Positions 1-4,376 of a stretch of 7,236 bases of DNA are shown here, piece after piece. Under the pieces are notes generated by a model. The model searched no databases, was not told where the DNA came from, and was given only the letters and a program-made list of their open reading frames with translations. The translations under genes and the position numbers were made by a program. Source of the stretch: Nitriliruptoraceae bacterium (GTDB lineage Bacteria > Actinomycetota > Nitriliruptoria > Nitriliruptorales > Nitriliruptoraceae). The stretch is from contig SKTN01000018.1 in NCBI GenBank assembly GCA_007117945.1, positions 1 through 7,236 of the forward strand. Direction: 5' to 3'. Numbering within the stretch: the first letter of the stretch is position 1; each line of letters begins with the position of its first letter.

Positions 1-33
1 GCTCCCCCGGGCTCTCCCGGGCTCCTGGCCCGT

Positions 34-53
34 TCCTGGGCGTGCGCCCAGGA
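34..53. repeat. short palindromic hairpin, copy 1
   Basis: Positions 34-42 (TCCTGGGCG) and 45-53 are exact reverse complements around a central TG, giving a 9-bp dyad. The 18-nt core CCTGGGCGTGCGCCCAGG at 35-52 recurs unchanged at 107-124, and flanking CGTTCC and ACGACCA words are shared too. This is therefore a shortened or diverged copy of the larger palindrome nearby. It lies downstream of the minus-strand aldolase gene. It has no T-rich tail on either strand, so a terminator role is only inferred. Confidence 0.6.
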
Positions 54-93
54 CACGACCACCTCTGAGCCCGGTCACCCGCTACGCGCGCGT

Positions 94-137
94 GGGTTGG
101 TCGTTCCCTGGGCGTGCGCCCAGGGAACGACCAACCC
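94..137. terminator. 44-bp perfect palindrome, possible terminator
   Basis: Positions 94-114 and 117-137 are exact reverse complements (21 bp) around a central TG. As RNA this would form a roughly 20-bp stem with a four-base loop. It begins 43 nt beyond the stop codon of the minus-strand aldolase, where a transcription terminator or 3' stabilising hairpin is expected. There is no U-tract, which is common for hairpin terminators in GC-rich actinobacteria. It could instead be a dispersed palindromic repeat, since a related copy sits 72 bp away. Confidence 0.55.
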
Positions 138-179
138 CTGCCACCCGACCGGCGCACCGGGCCCGATCACGTGCCGGTG

Positions 180-1097
180 TCAGCGGATCATCGCGGTGCG
201 GACCGCATCGAGCTTGTTGCCCGGGACCGAGGCCAGCGGCGGCGTGCACCACCGCTCGGCGATGCGACCCTCGAGCTGCAGGGCAGCCTTGAGCACGGCG
301 GGCACCGACGCCTGGACCTCACCGATCGCGGCGGTCAGGCGGGTCAGCCCCTGCTGGTACGACCGCACCGCGCCGGTGTCGCCTGCCGCTGCCGCCGCGG
401 TCATGGCGATCACCTGGCGCATCCGCAGGTTCGCCACGGCGAGGATGGACCCGTCCACCCCGTCGGCCAGCGCCCGGTCCAGGCTCGGCGCGTGCCCGGT
501 CAGCACGGAGAAGCCCCGGACCTCGCGGGTGGTCTCGATGAAGGCCGCCCGACGCTCGGCGTCCGGTGAGGAGTCCTTCATCCCGACGATGCGGTCGTGG
601 CCGGCGAAGCGTCGGACCGCTGCGGGGGTCAGCGGGGAGCCCGCCAGCTGGGGGATGTGGTAGGCGAGCAGATCCACCTCGGCACGTTCGGCGACGGCGA
701 GGTGGAGCGCGGCCACCTCGTCGGGGGTCAGGGGCTGCAGGTGGGGTGGCAGCACCAGGACGAGGTCGGCGCCGGCTGCGGCCAACCGGGCGACGTCCTC
801 GTGCAGCGCCGAGAGGTTGGGGCCCGACGCGCCCGCCACCAGGACCGCCCCGGTCCCCACCGTGTCCAGGCTGCGACGCGCCGTCGCGGTCAGTCGGGCA
901 CGCTGCTCCGGGGTGAGCAGGGTGCCCTCCCCCGTGGTACCGGCGACCAGCACACCGCTCGCGCCGTCACCGACCGCGGCCGAGACCAGGGCGTCGACAC
1001 CCGACGGATCGAGGCGGTCGGGATCGCTCAGGGGGGTCACCAGGGCCGGCAGGCAGCCCGACAGGGCCCGCGTCGGGTACGGCGTCTCGGTGGGCAT
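180..1097 (-). CDS. DapA/NanA-family class I aldolase or lyase
   Basis: This 305-residue protein is the usual length for the dihydrodipicolinate synthase / N-acetylneuraminate lyase family of TIM-barrel, pyruvate-type Schiff-base enzymes. Visible motifs are GTTGEG at residues 53-58, the tyrosine in LAYHIP (Tyr146) and the Schiff-base lysine in GMKDSS (Lys174). After Tyr146 the sequence reads HIPQLAGSPLT, resembling the YNIPxxxG pattern of NanA-like lyases. The arginine found about five residues after this tyrosine in true DHDPS is absent, so lysine biosynthesis is unlikely; a 2-keto-3-deoxy sugar acid or similar substrate is possible but unproven. I chose the ATG at 1097, 12 codons inside the longest frame, because GGGAG lies 9 nt upstream and because the longer start at 1133 would overlap the divergent hydrolase start. 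Confidence 0.85.
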   Translation of the reverse strand: MPTETPYPTRALSGCLPALVTPLSDPDRLDPSGVDALVSAAVGDGASGVLVAGTTGEGTLLTPEQRARLTATARRSLDTVGTGAVLVAGASGPNLSALHEDVARLAAAGADLVLVLPPHLQPLTPDEVAALHLAVAERAEVDLLAYHIPQLAGSPLTPAAVRRFAGHDRIVGMKDSSPDAERRAAFIETTREVRGFSVLTGHAPSLDRALADGVDGSILAVANLRMRQVIAMTAAAAAGDTGAVRSYQQGLTRLTAAIGEVQASVPAVLKAALQLEGRIAERWCTPPLASVPGNKLDAVRTAMIR

Positions 1098-1125
1098 GGT
1101 GGCAAGCTCCCGGGTCGGTAGCGTG

Positions 1126-1989
1126 ATGGTCATGCTGCGCTGGCTGCTCCTGCGGGTCTACCGCATCCCGTCCACACCGACGAACCCGACCCCGGCTGCA
1201 CTCGGACTCCACGCCGAGGAGGTCACGTGCTCGGCCGTCGATGGCCGCCGCCTGCGCGGATGGTTCCTGCCGGCACCCGGGATCGATCCGAACGCCCCCG
1301 GACCCGCGGTGGTGATCCTGCACGGCTGGGGCAGCTCGGCCAGCGACCTGCTGCCCGCGGCACCGGAGCTCGTGGCGGCGGGCCTGTCCACCCTGCTGAT
1401 CGATGTCCGGGGCCACGGCCGCAGCGAGGCCGTGGACTTCATGTCCATGCCGCGCTTCGCCGAGGACCTCGAGGTGGCCCTCGCATGGCTACGGCGGGAC
1501 CCCCGTGTGGCGGGGCACCAGGTCGGGGTGATCGGCCACTCCGTCGGTGCCGGAGCCTGCCTCCTGGCCGCGGCGCAGGATCCGACGATCGGCGCCGTGG
1601 TGCCCATCGCCGCGATGGCGCACCCCGCGGAGCTGATCCGCGGCTCCCGCGGGCTCCGGCCGGCGCCCCCGCGTGTGGCCGACCGGGTCCTGCACACGAT
1701 CGAGGCCACCATCGGGCACGCCTTCGACAGCTTCGCGCCCATCACCACCATCGCCCGCGTCCAGGCACCGGTCGTGGTCGTCCACGGCACGCGGGACCGC
1801 ACCGTGCCACCGGCCGACGCGGCCCGACTGGTCGACGCTGCCGGTGGCCGGGCACAGCTGCGGCTGATCCCCGGCGCGGGACACCGCTCCATCGGGCCCT
1901 TCCTGCCCGTCGTGCCCGAGCTTGCCACCTACCTCCACGGTGTCCTGACGGCCCGCACGCCCGGGACCCGTGACCCACTGCCTGGCTAG
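1126..1989 (+). CDS. alpha/beta hydrolase, serine esterase type
   Basis: This 287-residue protein has the complete catalytic set of an alpha/beta hydrolase: oxyanion-hole HGWG at 66-69, nucleophile elbow GHSVG at 137-141 (Ser139), acid in HGTRDRTVP (Asp224) and histidine in GAGH (His253). The spacing fits small esterase/acylaminopeptidase-like hydrolases (Hydrolase_4 / BAAT-like group). The substrate is unknown. The N-terminus is short, hydrophobic and basic (VMLRWLLLRVYR), which might hold it at the membrane but is not a clear signal peptide. The start is uncertain: GTG 1123, ATG 1126 and ATG 1132 are all in frame and none has a strong ribosome binding site, so a leaderless message is possible. 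It diverges from the aldolase across 28 bp and is followed by plsC on the same strand, so a lipid or ester role is conceivable. Confidence 0.85.
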   Translation: MVMLRWLLLRVYRIPSTPTNPTPAALGLHAEEVTCSAVDGRRLRGWFLPAPGIDPNAPGPAVVILHGWGSSASDLLPAAPELVAAGLSTLLIDVRGHGRSEAVDFMSMPRFAEDLEVALAWLRRDPRVAGHQVGVIGHSVGAGACLLAAAQDPTIGAVVPIAAMAHPAELIRGSRGLRPAPPRVADRVLHTIEATIGHAFDSFAPITTIARVQAPVVVVHGTRDRTVPPADAARLVDAAGGRAQLRLIPGAGHRSIGPFLPVVPELATYLHGVLTARTPGTRDPLPG

Positions 1990-2112
1990 AGTCACCCACC
2001 GGTGGCGAGTCGGTGCTGCACGGGGAGCGACCCCCGACAGCGGTGCGCCGCCCCCGGGATGCCTGCCGGACGGCGGGCACCACCCGCTCCCCGACGTCAC
2101 GGTGAGGTGCAC
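1990..2112 (+). other. hydrolase-plsC intergenic spacer with weak hairpin
   Basis: This 123-bp gap holds a 10-bp palindrome CCACCGGTGG at 1996-2005 and a hairpin at 2060-2079 (stem TGCCTGCC / GGCGGGCA with one G-U pair, loop GGAC). Neither has a T-tail. The last bases, GGTGAGG at 2101-2107, form the plsC ribosome binding site. Whether plsC is read through from the hydrolase or has its own promoter cannot be decided; I see no convincing -35/-10 pair. Confidence 0.4.
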
Positions 2113-2889
2113 GTGTCCGCGCTCTACCGCTTCGGCTCCGCCCTGTTCCTCACCGGGTTCCGTGCACTCGGTGTGGACCTGCGGGTCCAGGGTGCGGAGC
2201 ACATCCCCGCCGAGGGCCCGGCGGTCCTGGCCAGCAACCACATCGGCTACCTCGACTTCGCCTTCGTGATGCTCGCCCCGCCCGCACCCCGACGGGAGGT
2301 GCGCTTCCTCGCCCGCGACGACTTCTTCCGCAACCCGGTCACCGGGTACCTGCTGCGCCGTCTCGGTCAGATCCCCGTGGACGTCCACGGCGATGCGATG
2401 CGCTCGGCGGAGGCGGCCCAGGCCGTGCTCACCGACGGCGGCATCGTCGGCATCCACCCGGAGGGCACCATCAGCCCCTCCTTCGTCCCCCGCAGGGGCA
2501 AGTCGGGGGTGGTGCGCCTCGCGGACAGCGCCGGGGCACCCATCGTGCCCGTGGCCCTGTGGGGGACCCAACGGCTGCTCACCAAGGGCCGGCCGGCCCG
2601 TCCGACCCGCGGTGCCGCGGTGGTCGTGCGCTACGGCGAGCCCTTCCGCCCCACGGCACGCACGTCGATGCTGCGCACCAACGAGGTGATGCAGCGGATC
2701 AACGAGGAACTCGCCCGAGCCCAGGCCAGCTATCCACAGCGGCCGGGGCCACCGCCCCACGACTGGTGGCAGCCGGCGCACCTCGGCGGCTCGGCGCCCA
2801 CCCCTCAGGCCGCCGACGCGGCCATCCGCCAGCAGAACGAGGAGCGCCGCGCCCGCCGGGAGACCCGGGACCAGGCCCAGGCCGGCTGA
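2113..2889 (+). CDS. plsC: 1-acyl-sn-glycerol-3-phosphate acyltransferase family (PlsC)
   Basis: This 258-residue protein carries the LPLAT/PlsC signature blocks: catalytic NHxxxxD as NHIGYLD (His43, Asp48), a phosphate-binding EGT block in HPEGT (115-119), a GKSG segment (129-132) and the IVPVAL block (144-149). These enzymes transfer an acyl chain to lysophosphatidate at the cytoplasmic face of the membrane during phospholipid synthesis. The family also includes acyltransferases of other lipids, so the exact acceptor is unsure. I chose GTG 2113 because GGTGAGG lies 5 nt upstream and homology-like sequence begins there; 37 upstream codons in the same open frame are Pro/Arg-rich and look non-coding. 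The last ~50 residues (from about 209) are Pro-rich, then strongly charged and likely disordered, outside the core fold. It is the second of two same-strand genes. Confidence 0.88.
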   Translation: MSALYRFGSALFLTGFRALGVDLRVQGAEHIPAEGPAVLASNHIGYLDFAFVMLAPPAPRREVRFLARDDFFRNPVTGYLLRRLGQIPVDVHGDAMRSAEAAQAVLTDGGIVGIHPEGTISPSFVPRRGKSGVVRLADSAGAPIVPVALWGTQRLLTKGRPARPTRGAAVVVRYGEPFRPTARTSMLRTNEVMQRINEELARAQASYPQRPGPPPHDWWQPAHLGGSAPTPQAADAAIRQQNEERRARRETRDQAQAG

Positions 2890-2936
2890 GGGACGCGCGT
2901 CCTCTCCCGCCGTGGCCACGACGGGCTGTGGACAAG

Positions 2937-2973
2937 CGATGACCCGGCGCACGGGGGGAGCACCGGGTCATCG
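2937..2973 (+). terminator. strong hairpin downstream of plsC
   Basis: CGATGACCCGG (2937-2947) and CCGGGTCATCG (2963-2973) are exact reverse complements, giving an 11-bp stem with a 15-nt loop. It lies 47 nt after the plsC stop and so is a good terminator candidate for the hydrolase-plsC unit. There is no T-run after it, so termination is inferred from position and stem strength. Confidence 0.5.
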
Positions 2974-3117
2974 GGGGACGTGCGAGCACGCCCTTGCACC
3001 GTCAGCGTCGTCGCCCCCGGCGAGGTTACGCACGCCCCTAGGATGCGCGTCCAGCGCACGAAGCGGGGGCCGCGTGGGCCGTTCGACAGCTGTGCACGAA
3101 CCCGGGAGCGATCATCC

Positions 3118-3220
3118 TGTGGATAGAGCTGTGGGAGTGTGGACACTTCCACCTGCGGAACTCCACAGGTGGAACCACAGCTGTGGAACTCCACGGACCA
3201 CACGGGGCGCCTCATCCACA
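3118..3220. promoter_or_regulatory. DnaA-box-like cluster / dyad array upstream of marR
   Basis: Nonamers matching the actinobacterial DnaA-box pattern (T/C)(T/C)(A/G/C)TCCACA occur at 3118-3126 (minus, CTATCCACA) and 3212-3220 (plus, TCATCCACA). A one-off box is at 3138-3146 (minus, GTGTCCACA), and bare TCCACA cores are at 3162-3167 (plus) and 3182-3187 (minus). A perfect TTGTCCACA lies further left at 2927-2935. The same bases form dyads: TTCCACCTG (3147-3155) with CAGGTGGAA (3166-3174), CCACAGCTGTGG (3175-3186) and GTGGA/TCCAC (3183-3194). The region could bind DnaA, or be the operator of the adjacent MarR regulator, or both. Confidence 0.5.
3157..3198 (+). repeat. 14-bp tandem iteron-like repeat, three units
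   Basis: GGAAC recurs at 3157, 3171 and 3185, exactly 14 bp apart. Units one and three share their first ten bases (GGAACTCCAC) and match at 11 of 14. Unit two keeps GGAAC but then reads CACAGCTGT. A further TCCAC at 3148 sits 14 bp before the one at 3162, in phase with the array. The repeat lies within the DnaA-box-like cluster and ends 44 bp before the marR start. Confidence 0.55.
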
Positions 3221-3242
3221 GCGAGCAGGGGATGACCACCCG

Positions 3243-3695
3243 ATGGGCACCAACGCCGACACCTCCACCCGCGACATCGTTGAGCTGCTCCAGCAGCTCG
3301 GCGCGCACATGCACGCCGTGGGCAGCAGGTTCGCTGCCCGCGAGTCCCTGCACGCCACCGACGTGCAGGCGCTGTCCGCCCTCGCGATGGCCGGGGGACA
3401 CCTCGGTGCCGGTGAGCTGGCGCGCGCGCTCGAACTCTCCTCCGGGGCGACGACCCGGTTGATCGACCGACTGGAGCGGGTCGGCCACGTGGCCCGGTCC
3501 ACGGATCCCGTGGACCGACGACGCCGGGTCGTGGCGATCACCACCTCGGCGCAGACGACCGCGGGCGAGTACTTCGGGTCCCTGGCGACCACCATCGAAG
3601 GGGTACTCGAGCCCTACGCCCCCACGGAACGCGAGGTGCTCCGCCGCTTCCTCGGCGAGGTGGTCGAGGCGATGGAGTCCCACGGCCGCCCCTGA
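3243..3695 (+). CDS. MarR-family transcriptional regulator
   Basis: This 150-residue protein is the normal length for MarR regulators, which bind palindromic DNA as dimers through a winged helix. The N-terminal helices (about 9-50) lead to the wHTH: LGAGELARALELSSGATTRLIDRL (54-77) as the helix-turn-helix, then GHVARSTDPVDRRRRVVAIT as the beta wing with the conserved DxRxR-type arginines (91-95). The C-terminal helix, from about 127, would complete the dimer interface. I chose ATG 3243, preceded by AGGGG at 11 nt; a longer frame from GTG 3183 adds 20 residues that overlap the repeat array and look non-coding. The target genes are unknown; no same-strand partner follows directly. The dyad-rich DNA just upstream is a natural place for autoregulation. 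Confidence 0.88.
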   Translation: MGTNADTSTRDIVELLQQLGAHMHAVGSRFAARESLHATDVQALSALAMAGGHLGAGELARALELSSGATTRLIDRLERVGHVARSTDPVDRRRRVVAITTSAQTTAGEYFGSLATTIEGVLEPYAPTEREVLRRFLGEVVEAMESHGRP

Positions 3696-3739
3696 GGCTG
3701 CCAGGCACCATCGCTTGGGGGCCGACGCCCCGACAGCAG

Positions 3740-3765
3740 GTGGCCGGCCCCGAAGGACCGGCCAC
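3740..3765. terminator. hairpin between convergent genes
   Basis: GTGGCCGG (3740-3747) and CCGGCCAC (3758-3765) are perfect complements with a 10-nt loop that can pair two further bases. A smaller 5-bp hairpin (GGGGC/GCCCC, 3718-3731) precedes it. It begins 44 nt after the marR stop, in the gap before the oppositely oriented small gene, so it is a likely terminator for marR and perhaps bidirectional. No T-tract is present. Confidence 0.5.
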
Positions 3766-3782
3766 GTGCCGTCGCGTTCGTC

Positions 3783-3837
3783 GATGACCTCAGGGGGTCC
3801 ACGCTCAGCGGTGCGGTGGCGTGGGCACCCGGTCATC
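3783..3837 (-). terminator. long interrupted hairpin after the small minus-strand gene
   Basis: Three nested arms pair in register: GATGACC (3783-3789) with GGTCATC (3831-3837), GGGT (3795-3798) with ACCC (3827-3830), and CCACGC (3799-3804) with GCGTGG (3819-3824), leaving two small bulges and a 14-nt loop. It starts 7 nt beyond the stop codon of the minus-strand coiled-coil gene and fits a terminator for it. Its outer arms share the CGATGACC word with the hairpin beyond plsC. Confidence 0.4.
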
Positions 3838-3844
3838 CTGCGCG

Positions 3845-4126
3845 TCAGATCGAGCGGGGCTCCTCCCAGAGGGCCTCGTCGAGTTCCTGGTCGCGCTTCT
3901 TCTTCAGCACCACGGCGGCGATGCCGGCGCCGGCGGCGAGGATCGCGGCGAACAAGCCGGTCTTGGAGCCCTTCTTGTTCTTGCCCTCGATCTCGTCGCT
4001 GAGCTCCTCGATGCGGTCGGAGGCCTTGGACTGGAGCTGCTTGCCCTTCTTCTCGGCCTTCTTGCGGAGCTGGTCAGCCTCCTTCTCCAGCTTCTCGACC
4101 TTCTTCGTGATCCGCGTCTTACCCAC
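3845..4126 (-). CDS. small lysine-rich coiled-coil membrane protein, hypothetical
   Basis: I do not recognise a characterised family. The 93-residue product has a highly charged, Lys/Glu-rich amphipathic helix at about residues 1-55 with heptad-like Leu/Ala/Ile spacing, suggesting a coiled coil. One hydrophobic segment, GLFAAILAAGAGIAAVVL (57-74), follows, then a KKKR stop-transfer cluster and an acidic tail ending EALWEEPRSI. The positive cluster after the segment suggests a cytoplasmic C-terminus, though the basic N-terminal helix makes topology uncertain. It resembles YtxH-like or other small stress/envelope-associated proteins only in layout. Lysines are nearly all AAG, in keeping with the GC-rich genome, so the gene does not look foreign. 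I prefer GTG 4126 over the in-frame ATG 4141 because the AGGAGG ribosome binding site lies between them. Confidence 0.7.
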   Translation of the reverse strand: MGKTRITKKVEKLEKEADQLRKKAEKKGKQLQSKASDRIEELSDEIEGKNKKGSKTGLFAAILAAGAGIAAVVLKKKRDQELDEALWEEPRSI

Positions 4127-4131
4127 GGGGT

Positions 4132-4139
4132 CCTCCTCC
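4132..4139 (-). promoter_or_regulatory. ribosome binding site that decides the small gene start
   Basis: On the minus strand GGAGGAGG covers 4139-4132, followed by ACCCC and GTG at 4126. If translation began at the upstream ATG (4141), this near-perfect site would be coding sequence and the ATG would lack its own. The GTG start is therefore favoured. Confidence 0.65.
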
Positions 4140-4163
4140 ATGTTGGCGGCTGCGGTGCATCCG

Positions 4164-4181
4164 GCGGCGCGCCTGCGCCGC
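4164..4181 (-). other. hairpin in the leader of the small minus-strand gene
   Basis: GCGGCGC (4164-4170) and GCGCCGC (4175-4181) are perfect complements with loop GCCT. If transcription starts near the TAGGGT box at 4228-4223, this 7-bp hairpin sits inside a leader of about 90 nt. No function can be assigned. Confidence 0.3.
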
Positions 4182-4222
4182 TGTGACGCTGTTCGCCGCG
4201 CGTGCCTCGATCATCGTCAACG

Positions 4223-4228
4223 ACCCTA
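4223..4228 (-). promoter_or_regulatory. candidate -10 box for the small minus-strand gene
   Basis: The minus strand reads TAGGGT here, a common actinobacterial -10 variant, within TAGGGTCG (4228-4221). It lies about 95 nt upstream of the chosen GTG start. No good TTGACA-like -35 is visible at 16-18 nt spacing. A mirror copy of the same eight bases lies at 4320-4327 on the plus strand. Confidence 0.35.
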
Positions 4229-4319
4229 GCGCCCACCGACGGCACACGACCCGGTCAGGGGACCCCCTCCTCCCGACCGGGGGGGACCATCGTCCCTGCT
4301 CCGGCGACGACCCGATGCG

Positions 4320-4325
4320 TAGGGT
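4320..4325 (+). promoter_or_regulatory. candidate -10 box for the hydrogenase operon
   Basis: TAGGGT occurs 51 nt upstream of the hyhB start, within TAGGGTCG (4320-4327). The -35 region (about 4297-4302, TGCTCC) is poor, which could mean an activator- or alternative-sigma-dependent promoter. Transcription from here would place the 4337-4362 hairpin in the 5' leader. Confidence 0.4.
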
Positions 4326-4336
4326 CGATGCACATG

Positions 4337-4368
4337 GACGACGACACCACCGGGTCGTCGTCGGGAGG
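4337..4368 (+). promoter_or_regulatory. leader hairpin abutting the hyhB ribosome binding site
   Basis: GACGACGAC (4337-4345) and GTCGTCGTC (4354-4362) form a perfect 9-bp stem with loop ACCACCGG. The ribosome binding site GGGAGG (4363-4368) begins at the very next base, 8 nt before GTG 4377. Such a stem could limit or tune translation start or protect the message 5' end. This is inference from layout. Confidence 0.45.
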
Positions 4369-4376
4369 TGCGTGAA

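Larger units (their letters stand above)
2890..3242 (+). other. 353-bp gene-free region: hairpin plus DnaA-box-like cluster
   Basis: No plausible gene lies here. The stretch begins with palindromes at 2891-2902 (GGACGCGCGTCC) and 2911-2920 (CGTGGCCACG). A perfect TTGTCCACA box (minus strand, 2927-2935) follows, then a strong hairpin (2937-2973). A TAGGAT hexamer at 3039-3044 could be a -10 box for marR but has no clear -35. From 3118 to 3220 the base composition becomes less GC-rich and TCCACA/TGTGGA words are dense. The marR ribosome binding site AGGGG (3227-3231) closes the region. Confidence 0.6.

Noticed and set aside
1..30. Imperfect 10-bp tandem units (GCTCCCCCGG, GCTCTCCCGG, GCTCCTGGCC)
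   Set aside because: They are short and low-complexity in a GC-rich background, and cut by the window edge. There is not enough to call a repeat element.
1097..1133. Longer N-terminus of the aldolase starting at ATG 1133
   Set aside because: It would overlap the divergent hydrolase start, and its nearest GGAG is 13 nt away, while ATG 1097 has GGGAG at a good distance.
1987..1992. TAGAGT hexamer at the hydrolase stop as a plsC -10 box
   Set aside because: It overlaps the stop codon and has no -35 at acceptable spacing. A single hexamer match is weak support.
1489..2952. Long minus-strand open frame opposite the hydrolase and plsC
   Set aside because: It spans two convincing plus-strand genes and their spacer and has no recognisable motif. 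It is a GC-driven shadow frame.
2927..3220. Calling this region the chromosomal oriC
   Set aside because: Actinobacterial oriC normally lies between dnaA and dnaN; neither is here, and no clear AT-rich unwinding element is present. It is kept only as a DnaA-box-like cluster.
2805..3836. Minus-strand open frame across plsC end, the repeat region and marR
   Set aside because: It crosses terminator-like hairpins and the DnaA-box array and is antisense to marR. No domain is recognisable.
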